Positions 44,863-53,749 of a stretch of DNA of 64,000 bases are shown here, piece after piece. The number at the start of each line of letters is the position of its first letter. The stretch's first letter is position 1. Under the pieces are notes generated by a model, which did no database searches, was not told the DNA's origin, and worked only from the letters and a program-made list of their open reading frames with translations. Made by a program: the position numbers and the translations under genes. The DNA lies in the NCBI GenBank assembly GCA_910584905.1, contig CAJUCQ010000066.1, forward strand, positions 1-64,000, in the 5' to 3' direction. The stretch is from an uncultured Muribaculaceae bacterium (GTDB lineage Bacteria > Bacteroidota > Bacteroidia > Bacteroidales > Muribaculaceae).

Positions 44863-46479
44863 TTATTTACGGAGCGCCGCGGGCGCCTGAGCGGCCCCGT
44901 TGGGACTGCGGATGCGAAGCACCCGCGCCACAGTCGGCGCCACAACCCTCGCGTCGACGGGCGTGTCGACCGTCCGGGGGTCGATTCCCGGTGCGAATAT
45001 AAACACCGGGGCTGTCGACGCAACGGCACGGTGCACCATAGGCACCTGAGGCCCGGCGGCTGTAAGCCCGGCATAATCATCGACTATCTCAAAGCCCGGC
45101 GCAGGAAAGAGGAGCACGTCGCCCGCATTCTCAAGCGGAGTGTTGCGGCGCAGGGCTTCGGAATACTGCCCGGCGCGCCCGGCTATTATGTCCTCGACAG
45201 TATAGGCGGCGTCGACGCCGGTCATCTTGACGAGGAAATCGGCCGCTTCGGCCCGCACGTCGTTGACGCGCAGGCTGCGGTCTTTGATTGTCTTGTGGTT
45301 GAGGTAGAAACGCCCCTTATGGTAGCCGCTGATATAGTCGCCGTTGCCGTGGAGGGCGATGAGATACATGTTCAGGAGCGACGCGGCCTTGCGCGTGGAG
45401 AATTCGCCGTGGGGGATGTTCCAGCGCTCGTCGTCGCGGCGCGACAGCGGAGCCGCCGGGGTGGCGGCGAGCATCACCGCAACGTTGCCTCCGGCCGGAG
45501 CGTCCGCGGCCCTGAAAAGACGCCCGAGGTCGCTGTCGAGCCGGATGAAGGCATCCATCCGTTCAAGCCGCGTGTCGGCGTTCTTGGTGTAGGGGTAGGG
45601 CGCTACGGTGTAGGCGAGGGACAGCACGTCCGTGCCGTCGTGTGTGCCCAGCCCCAGACTGCGGATAAGGTCGATGGCCACATCCGTTATCTCGGCGTTG
45701 CCCAGCGGCGAGCTTACGAAGCGCTCGATGCGTTCGGCAGTCTGCGCTCCGCGCGGAATAACGTAGCGGAAGGGGTATTTGCGGAGATGTTCGGGGAGCG
45801 AGGGATATTCCGACGGGTCGAGCGCCGGAGTCCAGCTCAGGGTGTCCATCCTCGCGGAAAGAGGGCGGATGCGGTTGCGCATCGCAATCGTGGCCGGCAT
45901 GTCGCGGTAGAAGGTCGACGATGCCCAGTTGCCGCTCTTGGAGTCAATCCAAAGGGCCGAATTGGCCGTGTGGCCTGCGAGGACGATAGCCTGTTCGGGT
46001 GTCGGGGCCACGGCGTAGGCAAGGTTGACGCCTCCGGCGGCGATGCGAGCCTCGTCGCCTACGGTGCTGACACGCAAGGCCGACGGCGAATACGTGTCCG
46101 TGGTGAAGTTGCCTAAGATGGAAGGGTCGCTGAAGACCGATTTGGCGCGAAGGCTCTCGCGGTCGTAAGTCTCGGCTCCGGCGATACCGTTGACCGACGG
46201 CGAAGCTCCCGTGACGAGGAGCGCCGACGAGGCGGCGGGGTCGAGATAGGTCCCGTAGTCGGCATTGGTGAGTGTCAGCGAGCCTCCGCGGAGCTTGTTG
46301 AAGCCCCCGTCGGCGCCGAATTTCGACGCCAGCAGGTCAAGAGTCTCGGCGTCGAGACCCTCGACTATGATGTTGAGAAGCAGGCGCGGTTCGCCCTGCG
46401 GCGTCTGGCCTTGAAGGCTCGCTGCGGTGACGATGCTTGCCACTAGGGCAAGAAAGAACGGGGGGAACTGTCGCTTCAC
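44863..46479 (-). CDS. Alkaline-phosphatase-superfamily protein, predicted catalytically dead
   Basis: 538 residues with a signal peptide (FFLALVASIVTAASLQG). The fold resembles exported Bacteroidetes phosphatases of the PafA type: GGFNKLRGGS near 58-67, LVTGASPSVNGIAG (88-101), FIRLDSDLGRLFRAAD (311-326) and FIFAPGID (493-500). By eye the metal ligands are gone: the first Asp is Glu40, the usual TADHG reads LAATPA (337-342), the usual DYIGH reads APYPYT (293-298), the last His is missing, and the nucleophile Thr/His pair reads PAASS. It is probably a pseudoenzyme. The GTG start at 46479 overlaps the DUF4105 stop (GTGA), so it is tightly coupled to that gene. Confidence 0.8.
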   Translation of the reverse strand: MKRQFPPFFLALVASIVTAASLQGQTPQGEPRLLLNIIVEGLDAETLDLLASKFGADGGFNKLRGGSLTLTNADYGTYLDPAASSALLVTGASPSVNGIAGAETYDRESLRAKSVFSDPSILGNFTTDTYSPSALRVSTVGDEARIAAGGVNLAYAVAPTPEQAIVLAGHTANSALWIDSKSGNWASSTFYRDMPATIAMRNRIRPLSARMDTLSWTPALDPSEYPSLPEHLRKYPFRYVIPRGAQTAERIERFVSSPLGNAEITDVAIDLIRSLGLGTHDGTDVLSLAYTVAPYPYTKNADTRLERMDAFIRLDSDLGRLFRAADAPAGGNVAVMLAATPAAPLSRRDDERWNIPHGEFSTRKAASLLNMYLIALHGNGDYISGYHKGRFYLNHKTIKDRSLRVNDVRAEAADFLVKMTGVDAAYTVEDIIAGRAGQYSEALRRNTPLENAGDVLLFPAPGFEIVDDYAGLTAAGPQVPMVHRAVASTAPVFIFAPGIDPRTVDTPVDARVVAPTVARVLRIRSPNGAAQAPAALRK

Positions 46480-47693
46480 TGTCGGTTTGTCCGTGGGGTG
46501 CAATTGTGTGTATGTGTGCCGTTGTTGCGGAGGCCTGCGATGGCGCGGCCTGAGCGAAGGATTTCGGCGGCGATAAGCGGCCAGATGGCCGGGTTGGCGC
46601 TTTGTCCGCAGAAAGGCCATGCAAAAATCAGGCCAATCAGCACTGCAAAGTTAATGATTTGATACCAAAAAACGATGCGTCGCGTGCTTTTTGTCAATAA
46701 AAAAATCACGGGGATAAAGCACAGCGGGTTCAACCACCAGATTATATAATTGGGATTGGCGGCATAATGTTCGGAAACGAAGACAAGAAATGTCACCACG
46801 CAGCCTGCAATGCCGTAAGTGCCGAAGAGGGCGGCGTCGAATCCTCGCGAGAGCCGCCCGGTGCGGAAGTCTCTCACTGTCACCCCTAACGAGGCCAGAA
46901 ATACGGCCAGCGCAAAGGCCATAGGGCTGAGTAGCCACGGCGTGGGGCCGCACGCCGCGCCGCCGGGGGCGCCTTCGGTGACTTCGCGGGCCTCGCCTGC
47001 GAGAGACGAGCCTGCAAGGGCTTCTTCGAGCGACACGGGGGCGAACGTCTGCTCCATGCGGCTTACAGGGCGGTCAATCAGCGGCCCGAGCGCGAGGTCG
47101 ATGCCGAACTGATACCACGGGTAGTTGCGGTGGTAGTAGCGCATGATTTCGCGGAAGGTGGTGTGGCCGAGGCGTTCGGGAGTCGGCGCCGACAACTCCA
47201 CGGAATCGGCTTCGGCGGCAAGGAGGACAAAGCCCAGCGGACGCGTGGCGCAGTTGTCGAGCACGTAGTTGTAGCGGTAGACGTTGTCCGGCGGAGTGAG
47301 CTGGGCGCTCAGGGCCGAAAGCAGCCGCCGCGTAGCCTCGGGACTGAGATTGAGGGGCTGCTCGACGATGCGGCGCCCCGTGCCGGCGTAGCTTTCGACA
47401 AAGAGACGCCACGGGTATGCGCCCACCATGTAGTCTGTCTCGCCCTTGACAAAGCGGTAGACGAAGTGCGGTGCGTTGAAATCGAACAGCCCGAAATTGA
47501 CCGCATAGTCAGGCCCGGAGCCGAGGCGCACGCGCAGGGCCGAATGGCCTTCGAGTTCGTAGATTTCGGAGCCGGGATATACAGTGACAAAGCTTACGAG
47601 CGTGTCAGCCCCGGCGGGGGCGGGCATGTCCTGCCCGCGGACGGCAAACATGGCCCACAGGAATATCGCTGTCAGTAGCAGGCGTGCGTTCAT
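46476..47693 (-). CDS. lnb: DUF4105 membrane protein, Lnb-like lipoprotein N-acyltransferase
   Basis: 405 residues: signal peptide, a periplasmic DUF4105 domain of about 230 residues, then five or so transmembrane helices (WLLSPMAFALAVFLASLGV onwards). The domain shows the candidate catalytic His50 (ELEGHSALRV) and Cys148 (VLDNCATRP) of a permuted NlpC/P60-like fold. Members of this family in Bacteroides have been linked to N-acylation of lipoproteins (Lnb); assignment here rests on family resemblance. It overlaps queE by 4 bp and the phosphatase-like gene by 4 bp. Confidence 0.75.
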   Translation of the reverse strand: MNARLLLTAIFLWAMFAVRGQDMPAPAGADTLVSFVTVYPGSEIYELEGHSALRVRLGSGPDYAVNFGLFDFNAPHFVYRFVKGETDYMVGAYPWRLFVESYAGTGRRIVEQPLNLSPEATRRLLSALSAQLTPPDNVYRYNYVLDNCATRPLGFVLLAAEADSVELSAPTPERLGHTTFREIMRYYHRNYPWYQFGIDLALGPLIDRPVSRMEQTFAPVSLEEALAGSSLAGEAREVTEGAPGGAACGPTPWLLSPMAFALAVFLASLGVTVRDFRTGRLSRGFDAALFGTYGIAGCVVTFLVFVSEHYAANPNYIIWWLNPLCFIPVIFLLTKSTRRIVFWYQIINFAVLIGLIFAWPFCGQSANPAIWPLIAAEILRSGRAIAGLRNNGTHTHNCTPRTNRQ

Positions 47694-48241
47694 CGGATGT
47701 CGATAAGCTTATGGGTCTGGAGCGACAGCCGCCACCGCGGGTGCGCGAGGATGTAGTCGATGGTTTCGGCGGTGTTGACGCCCGAGCAGGGTTGCAGGAA
47801 GAGGCGCGGCGCCGGGAGAAGGGCGGCGGTCTCTTCGACGTCCTGCCCCTGATATACCACCTTGAGCTCGTCGATGCGGTCGACGGCCCACGGCGCGTCC
47901 TTGGGCGAGCACGTCACCCAATCGACTTCCGACGGCACAGGCATCGAGCCGTTGGTCTCGATCTGCACATAGAAGCCTTTGAGTTTCAACTCGCGCAGAA
48001 GGTCGCTGTCGAGCTGGAGCAGGGGCTCGCCTCCGGTGGCCACGAGGTGTCGGCCCGGGAAAGCGGCTGCGGCCTCGGCTATTTCTGCCGCCGTCATCTC
48101 GGTGAAGGCGCGGAAATCGGTGTCGCAGAAAGCGCATGCGCGGTTGCATCCCGAGAAGCGCACGAACACGGCCGGCGTGCCCATGTAGTAGCCTTCGCCC
48201 TGAAGGGAGTAGAAAATTTCGTTGATTCTGTATTTTTTCAT
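47690..48241 (-). CDS. queE: 7-carboxy-7-deazaguanine synthase
   Basis: 183 residues, radical-SAM enzyme of queuosine precursor synthesis. Cys32, Cys36 and Cys39 in SGCNRACAFCDTDF bind the cluster; EIFYSLQGEG is the typical start, and VATGGEPLLQL is the glycine-rich SAM segment. The ATG at 48241 is chosen over a longer frame to 48529, which lies over queD. Overlaps the DUF4105 start (ATGA). Confidence 0.96.
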   Translation of the reverse strand: MKKYRINEIFYSLQGEGYYMGTPAVFVRFSGCNRACAFCDTDFRAFTEMTAAEIAEAAAAFPGRHLVATGGEPLLQLDSDLLRELKLKGFYVQIETNGSMPVPSEVDWVTCSPKDAPWAVDRIDELKVVYQGQDVEETAALLPAPRLFLQPCSGVNTAETIDYILAHPRWRLSLQTHKLIDIR

Positions 48242-48264
48242 GTCGGCGTTTTTGCGGGGGGAGG

Positions 48265-48597
48265 TCAGTCGAGTTCGTAGACGGCTGTATTGCCCTCGCT
48301 CTCCTGAACTTCGACGCGATAGCAGTTCTCGACGTTCTCGCAGATCCAGCGGGCTATGTTTTCGGCCGTGGGGTTGAAGGGGAGCGTGTCGTTGAGGCAA
48401 CGGTGGTCGAGGCGCTCGGTGACGATGCGTTTGATGTCGGTGAAGTCCGTGACCATGCCGTTGGCGTTGAGTTCGCGTGCGCGGCAGTGGACGGTGATAA
48501 TCCAGTTGTGGCCGTGGAATGACGTGCACTTGCTCTCGTAGTCGAGTTCAAGGCGGTGGGCGGCCGATATTTCAAGTCGTTTGCTGACGTAGTACAT
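48265..48597 (-). CDS. queD: 6-carboxy-5,6,7,8-tetrahydropterin synthase
   Basis: 110 residues, the zinc enzyme preceding QueE. Zinc ligands His14, His28 and His30 (AAHRL, SFHGHNW), catalytic Cys24, and the later Asp/His pair in RLDHRCLND are visible. It is 23 bp upstream of queE and probably starts the queD - queE - DUF4105 - phosphatase-like unit. Confidence 0.95.
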   Translation of the reverse strand: MYYVSKRLEISAAHRLELDYESKCTSFHGHNWIITVHCRARELNANGMVTDFTDIKRIVTERLDHRCLNDTLPFNPTAENIARWICENVENCYRVEVQESEGNTAVYELD

Positions 48598-48629
48598 GTT
48601 TTTGCGTGCCGGGGAGGGTTAAAGTGTTT

Positions 48630-50096
48630 TTATTCGTCGGTTTCCGCAGTCGGCGCTTCGTTGATGAAGTCTTCGGGGGCTTTCGCGGGTGCGAGGCCTC
48701 TTTCGGCGGCGAGGCTGACGACGTAGCGCACTGCGGCTTCGCGCGTGTCGTCGATTTCGCAGTCTTTCACCGCCTGCTGGAGTTTCTTGATGTAGAATCC
48801 CACTTCAGGCCCGGTCGGGAGACCGAGCAGGCGCATTACCTCAAGGCCGTCGAGCGGGAATTTGCGCGCCCTCTCGGCGTCTTTGGCCCGGATTACGGCG
48901 ATTTTCTCTTCCACGAGGTCGAAGTTGGCAAGGAAGCGGGCTTTCTTGGCTTCGTCCTTGCTGGTGATGTCGGCGCGGGCGAGAATCATGAGATCGGGGA
49001 GGTCCTCCTCGGCATAGTTGGCCAGACGGCGCACGGCGCTGTCGGTGACTTCGTCTTCGACGAGCGCGATGGGTCGCATGTGGAGTTCGACAAGCTTGGC
49101 TACGTAGCGCATGAATTCGCCCTGCGGAAATTTGGCCCGCGCGAATATGCCGGGAATCATCTTGGCGCCGATGAAGTTGTGGTTGTGGAATGTCCAGCCG
49201 CGCGTTTGGTCCCACGCTTTGGTGACGGGCTTGCCGATGTCGTGGAAGAGTGCCGCCCAGCGCAACTCGGGTTTCTCCGAGCGCTGCGCCACGGAGTCGA
49301 GCACGAGAAGCGTGTGGAAAAAGTTGTCCTTGTGGGCGCGCCCGTTGCGCACCTCGACGCCTTTCAGACGCTCCAGCTCGGGGAGAATATAGTGCAGAAG
49401 CCCGGTCTCGAGGAGCAGACGCCAGCCGATGGAGGGTTTGGGCGAGGCCATGATTTTGAACAGCTCGTCCTTGATGCGCTCGCGGGTGATAATCTCAATG
49501 CGCGAAGCGTTGCGCGTGATGGCGTCTTTCGTCAGCGGGTAAAGTTCGAAACCCAGCTGCGTGGCGAAGCGCACGGCCCTCATCATGCGCAGGGGGTCGT
49601 CGCTGAATGTCACGTCGGGGTCGAGAGGTGTGCGGATGACGCCGCGGCGGATATCGCCGAGGCCGTCGAAGAGGTCGATGACTTCGCCGAATCCGGCATT
49701 GTTCACCCTCATGGCCAAGGCGTTGATGGTGAAGTCGCGGCGGGAGAGGTCTTCTTCGAGTGTGCCGTCTTCGACCACGGGGTTGCGCGAGTCGCGGGTG
49801 TACGATTCGCGTCGCGCACCCACGAATTCAAGCTCAAGTTCGCCGCGGCGAATCTGGGCCGTGCCGTAAGTGCGGAACACGTTGACGCGCGTCTTGGGAC
49901 CGAGCACGCGCCCTACGGCTTCGGCCAGCTCGATGCCCGAGCCGACGGTGACGAAGTCGATGTCTTTCGACGGACGCCCGACGATGAGGTCGCGGACGAA
50001 GCCGCCGACGGCATAGCACTCGCGGCCGAGTTCGTCGGCGACTTCGCCGACGGTGCGGAATATGCGGGGGGTGGATAATGATTCTGACAGGTTCAT
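48630..50096 (-). CDS. cca: CCA tRNA nucleotidyltransferase with HD domain
   Basis: 488 residues. Nucleotidyltransferase motif YAVGGFVRDLIVGR near residue 28 with catalytic DID in SKDIDFV, motif EEDLSRRDFTINALA, RFATQL region, then an HD domain (ALFHDIGKP) for 2',3'-cyclic phosphodiesterase or phosphatase activity, and an acidic C-terminal tail. Adds or repairs the 3' CCA of tRNAs. It starts 5 bp after the M24 peptidase stop. Confidence 0.95.
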   Translation of the reverse strand: MNLSESLSTPRIFRTVGEVADELGRECYAVGGFVRDLIVGRPSKDIDFVTVGSGIELAEAVGRVLGPKTRVNVFRTYGTAQIRRGELELEFVGARRESYTRDSRNPVVEDGTLEEDLSRRDFTINALAMRVNNAGFGEVIDLFDGLGDIRRGVIRTPLDPDVTFSDDPLRMMRAVRFATQLGFELYPLTKDAITRNASRIEIITRERIKDELFKIMASPKPSIGWRLLLETGLLHYILPELERLKGVEVRNGRAHKDNFFHTLLVLDSVAQRSEKPELRWAALFHDIGKPVTKAWDQTRGWTFHNHNFIGAKMIPGIFARAKFPQGEFMRYVAKLVELHMRPIALVEDEVTDSAVRRLANYAEEDLPDLMILARADITSKDEAKKARFLANFDLVEEKIAVIRAKDAERARKFPLDGLEVMRLLGLPTGPEVGFYIKKLQQAVKDCEIDDTREAAVRYVVSLAAERGLAPAKAPEDFINEAPTAETDE

Positions 50097-50101
50097 CGCT
50101 G

Positions 50102-51322
50102 TTATTTAAGGCTGACGATATCTTCGGGCGCGCAGGTGATGCGCTCCATCGCGCCGTCAGCGCGGACGATATAGGTGTTTTCGATGCCGACGGCGCCATA
50201 GCCCGGGAGCACGAACTTTGGTTCTACGGCGATGACGTTTCCGGCTTCGAGCACATCGCGCGAGCGGGGAGCGAGCACGGGAGCTTCGTTGACTTCGATG
50301 CCTACGCCGTGGCCCACGAAGCCCGCATGGCTGCGGCAGCCCATGAAGTACTCTTTCAGTCCGGCCTCGCGGGCCATTGTCTCGGCAAGGTCGTAGAGGG
50401 CCTTGGCCTCGGTGCCGGGACGCCCGGCCTCGGCGATTGCGGCGCAGATGGCGCGCGAGCATTCGTTGGCCTTGCGCACGCGGGCATCCGGCTCGCCGTC
50501 GGAGTAACAGCGGGTCATGTCCGTCATGTAGCCCGTATAGTTGCCGTTGACGTCGACCATCACGGGCTTGTGCGGTTCGATGAGTGAGCCGTTGGCCCCG
50601 ACGGGGATACTGGGGTCGAGTCCGGCGCCGCCCATAGCGAAGTCGTAGGGCGACGGTGTGTCGGCGTTGTCGCCCGTGAGGACGTTGCCCATGAAGAGCT
50701 CCATGTCATCGCCCGCCACGCGGAATTGTCCGAGACAGCCTTGCAGGCGCGAGGCACGTTCGATTTCAATCTGCAGTTCGATGTCGGTCATGCCTTCGCG
50801 GTAGAGGCGCGGGATGATTTCATAGACGCGCGTGTGTTTTGCTCCCGATGTGCGCAGGAGCTCTTGCTCGAAGGCTGTCTTGACGGCGCGGGCCTTGCGC
50901 ATGACGGGAGTGGCGTTGGCGAGCGCGGCACCTTCGAATACATGCCTGAGGCGCTCGACGCCGTCGTACGACACGCTCCCGAGTTCGAGGGCCACGCTCT
51001 TGGGCAGCGGCAGTCCGCGGGCTTCAAGCCGGGCCGGGATTTCTTCCGGTTTGCGGATTGCCTCGACGTCCTCGCCGAGAAGGTGGTTGGGCCGCCGCAC
51101 AAAGTAGACGGGGAGCAGGGCGGCGTCGGCGGGGATATAGACGTAGCCTGAGAATACGCGTCCGCAGACGTAGTAGATGTCGGCGTTGTCGCGAAGCACG
51201 ACGGCTTCGGCCGTGTCGCCGAGGGCCGCGCGGATGCGGCCGAGGCGCAGGGCCTGTTCGTCGGCTGTCAGGAGCACCATGCGTGCTTCCGAGCTGTGAT
51301 GGTCGTGAAAGAGAGGGTTCAT
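50102..51322 (-). CDS. M24-family metallopeptidase (Xaa-Pro aminopeptidase-like)
   Basis: 406 residues: creatinase N-terminal domain, then the pita-bread domain. The five metal ligands are visible: two Asp in VDVNGNYTGYMTDMTRCY, His in GFVGHGVGIEVNEAP, Glu in IAVEPKF and Glu in GIENTYIV. Cytoplasmic; probably removes N-terminal residues before proline. The ATG at 51322 shares a base with the HAD gene stop (TGATG); a GTG one codon upstream is also possible. Confidence 0.92.
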   Translation of the reverse strand: MNPLFHDHHSSEARMVLLTADEQALRLGRIRAALGDTAEAVVLRDNADIYYVCGRVFSGYVYIPADAALLPVYFVRRPNHLLGEDVEAIRKPEEIPARLEARGLPLPKSVALELGSVSYDGVERLRHVFEGAALANATPVMRKARAVKTAFEQELLRTSGAKHTRVYEIIPRLYREGMTDIELQIEIERASRLQGCLGQFRVAGDDMELFMGNVLTGDNADTPSPYDFAMGGAGLDPSIPVGANGSLIEPHKPVMVDVNGNYTGYMTDMTRCYSDGEPDARVRKANECSRAICAAIAEAGRPGTEAKALYDLAETMAREAGLKEYFMGCRSHAGFVGHGVGIEVNEAPVLAPRSRDVLEAGNVIAVEPKFVLPGYGAVGIENTYIVRADGAMERITCAPEDIVSLK

Positions 51323-51960
51323 CACTCAAAAATGGTCTTTAAGTCGGAGAAAGTGTTCAACACATAGTCAGCGTCCGCGGCGTCGAAGTCGAGTCCGAAG
51401 CCGTATGAGGCCCATGAGAAGGCCGCGCCGGCGCGGCGCGTGCTCAGCAGGTCGCCGCGTGTGTCGCCGACGTAGAGCGGACGCGTCAGTGTATAACGCT
51501 GCATGAGGGTGCGGATGTTCACGTCCTTCTCGACGCCCGTATGTCCGTAGCTGAGCGTGTCGGCGATGAAAGGGCGCAGGCCGGTGTAGTCGAGAAACAT
51601 GGGCAGGCCGTCGGGTCCGCAGTTGCTCACCATGTACATGGGTGTGCCGGCGGCGTGAAGGGCGGCGATGGTGTCGCGCACGCCGGGATAGAGGCGTCCG
51701 CCGAGGCGTGGCATCATAGCCTTGTCGTTCGCCTCAAGGCGTGCGAAGAAGGCCTCGAGTTCCGCGCCCCCGAGACTCGGCACGAGGATGGAGGATATCT
51801 CTTTGAGGGGATGGCCCATCAGGGCGATGAGTTCGTCGCGAGTGACGGCGCGCCGCGCCACGCCGCAGTCGGCGAGTGTGCGGTTCCATATCTCGGCGTA
51901 GGAGTCGACGGCGTCCCAGAGGGTGCCGTCCATGTCGAATATTATTGCGTCGTGTTTCAT
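51322..51960 (-). CDS. HAD-family hydrolase (phosphoglycolate phosphatase-like)
   Basis: 212 residues. Motif I FDMDGTLWD with nucleophile Asp9, motif II MVSNCGPDG, Lys in GVEKDVN and motif IV YVGDTRGDLLSTRRAG. A cap domain lies between motifs I and II. Small-molecule phosphatase, substrate not predictable. Followed directly by the M24 peptidase gene. Confidence 0.93.
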   Translation of the reverse strand: MKHDAIIFDMDGTLWDAVDSYAEIWNRTLADCGVARRAVTRDELIALMGHPLKEISSILVPSLGGAELEAFFARLEANDKAMMPRLGGRLYPGVRDTIAALHAAGTPMYMVSNCGPDGLPMFLDYTGLRPFIADTLSYGHTGVEKDVNIRTLMQRYTLTRPLYVGDTRGDLLSTRRAGAAFSWASYGFGLDFDAADADYVLNTFSDLKTIFE

Positions 51961-51969
51961 TGTGGGGTG

Positions 51970-52479
51970 TCAATCGGGGATGAAGACCACGCCCGCCTGC
52001 TCGATGTCGGGGAGGGTGTCGAGCCTCATGATGTGGCGCAGCCTCAGCTCGCCTCCCTTGCGGAGGACGAAGCGGCGGGCGGCGGTGTCCTCGCGCATGA
52101 ACGAGGCGCCGGAGCCGTGGCCGAGCCAGCGCCCGTAGGCGTCGGCAAGCTCAAGGTTCACGGTGTCGCGCACGAAGCGGGTCGAGGAGTCGGGTTCGCC
52201 GACGGGTTGCCAAGACAGTTCGAGCCATATATTGCGGTAGCGGTAGCCTCGGGTGTGGCGCACGGCCACGAGGAGCGTGCCCTCGACTATCGAGTCGGCC
52301 ATGTGGGCGGGCGTGAACGAAAGCGAGTCGGTGTAGCGCCACTCGGCCCCCTGGAGCGTCTCGAATTCGCTGAAGGCGTTGTCGTCGGGCGAACATGCAA
52401 CGAGCATCCATCCCCCGGCGAGGGCTATGGATGCGCGCTTGATGTATGACGAGAATAATTTCTTATTCCTGAGGTGCAT
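51970..52479 (-). CDS. gldH: Gliding-motility lipoprotein GldH-like
   Basis: 169 residues. Lipoprotein signal (ASIALAGGWMLVACSP, Cys at about 29), then the GldH features: WRYTDSLSFTPAHMADS, a central beta region (YRYRNIWLELSW) and a closing RLDTLPDIEQAGVVFI. In gliding Bacteroidetes it is needed for motility; here, without other gld genes in view, it probably has a housekeeping envelope role. Its start overlaps the ricT 3' end by 17 bp. Confidence 0.88.
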   Translation of the reverse strand: MHLRNKKLFSSYIKRASIALAGGWMLVACSPDDNAFSEFETLQGAEWRYTDSLSFTPAHMADSIVEGTLLVAVRHTRGYRYRNIWLELSWQPVGEPDSSTRFVRDTVNLELADAYGRWLGHGSGASFMREDTAARRFVLRKGGELRLRHIMRLDTLPDIEQAGVVFIPD

Positions 52480-53746
52480 TGCTGTTGGCCGTGTTGTCGG
52501 CGCCTCCGCCGTCTTTGCGGGCGGCTCGCGGTTTGCGGGGCGGGCGCTTGTCGCGTCGTTTGGGTGCGGGTCCGGAGCTTTCGGCGTCGGTGGGTTTCTC
52601 GGATTTCGGCTTGTCCGTGTTTTTGGGTTTGTCGTTTGATTTCTGCTTCTCGGGCTTGCGCGCCGGGTCTTCGCCTGATGCTTTTCCGGGGTTCTTGCGC
52701 TTGCGTTTCTTCTTTTTGTCGAAGCGGGTGAGGTCGTCGTCGCCGAGGATGTCGCCGAATTCGGCTTTGGGGCGCGCTTTCTTGACGTCGTCCTCTTCGG
52801 GGGCGAGGGTCAGGGGCTTCTCGCCGGCCTTGTTCATGCGGATGATTTCGAACGCGCGGTCGGCCGTGACGGTAGTCAGGTTGGCGGCGAGGTTCTTGTC
52901 GGTGGAGTAGGTAACAAGGCGGTTGAAGATGTCGGTCTTGAAGTGGAACCACGTCGAGTCGGCCGTTTCGAGGCGTATCTCTTTCGGAGGCACCTTCTTG
53001 GAGGCTTCGACGTAGGCGTCGACCTCGAAGTTGAGGCAGCATTTGAGCTTGGCGCACTGCCCGGCGAGCTTCTGCGGGTTGAGCGAGAGGTCCTGAAAAC
53101 GGGCGGCGCTCGTGGCCACGGAGACGAAGTTGGTCATCCATTTCGAGCAACACAGCGGGCGGCCGCAGGGGCCGAGGCCGCCGATGCGGCCCGCTTCCTG
53201 ACGCGCGCCGATTTGTTTCATCTCGATGCGCACCCTGAAAGTCTCGGCCAGCACCTTGATGAGCTGGCGGAAGTCAACGCGTTCGTCGGCGATATAGTAG
53301 AAGATGGCCTTGTTGCCGTCGCCCTGATATTCGACGTCGCCGATTTTCATATTGAGGTTGAGCGACGCGGCGATTTTGCGGGCGCGAATCATTGTGTCGT
53401 TCTCGCGGGCTTTGGCCTCTTCGAATTTTTCGAGGTCGGCGGGTTTGGCCTTGCGGAACACGCGGCGCACCTCGTCCTTGCGGCCTGATGCGCGGCGCAT
53501 GCGCCGCTCGGCCAAGAGGCCCGTGAGGCTCACGCGCCCGATGTCATGGCCGGGCACGGCCTCGACGGCCACGAGGTCGCCCACGGCGAGGTCAAGGCCC
53601 GTGGTGTTGCGGTAATAGCCCTTGCGTGCGTTCTTGAACTGCACCTCCACGACGTCCGACGCGGCTTTCCCGCCGGGGATGTCGCCGAGCCAGTCGAAGG
53701 AGTGGAGCTTCGAACGCGAGTCGTGCGGCTTTTTGTTCTCGTCCAT
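52463..53746 (-). CDS. ricT: PSP1-domain protein, RicT homologue with basic tail
   Basis: 427 residues. The PSP1 domain covers about residues 30-280, with RicT-type Cys clusters at 194, 199, 200 (GPCGRPLCC) and 231, 236, 237 (CAKLKCC), which bind Fe-S in the B. subtilis RicAFT complex. A Lys/Arg/Pro-rich, probably disordered tail of about 80 residues follows (KKKKRKRKNPGK onwards). In B. subtilis RicT directs RNase Y; here it starts 3 bp after the rny stop, so a functional link to RNase Y is likely. Confidence 0.92.
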   Translation of the reverse strand: MDENKKPHDSRSKLHSFDWLGDIPGGKAASDVVEVQFKNARKGYYRNTTGLDLAVGDLVAVEAVPGHDIGRVSLTGLLAERRMRRASGRKDEVRRVFRKAKPADLEKFEEAKARENDTMIRARKIAASLNLNMKIGDVEYQGDGNKAIFYYIADERVDFRQLIKVLAETFRVRIEMKQIGARQEAGRIGGLGPCGRPLCCSKWMTNFVSVATSAARFQDLSLNPQKLAGQCAKLKCCLNFEVDAYVEASKKVPPKEIRLETADSTWFHFKTDIFNRLVTYSTDKNLAANLTTVTADRAFEIIRMNKAGEKPLTLAPEEDDVKKARPKAEFGDILGDDDLTRFDKKKKRKRKNPGKASGEDPARKPEKQKSNDKPKNTDKPKSEKPTDAESSGPAPKRRDKRPPRKPRAARKDGGGADNTANSNAPQE

Positions 53747-53749
53747 GTC

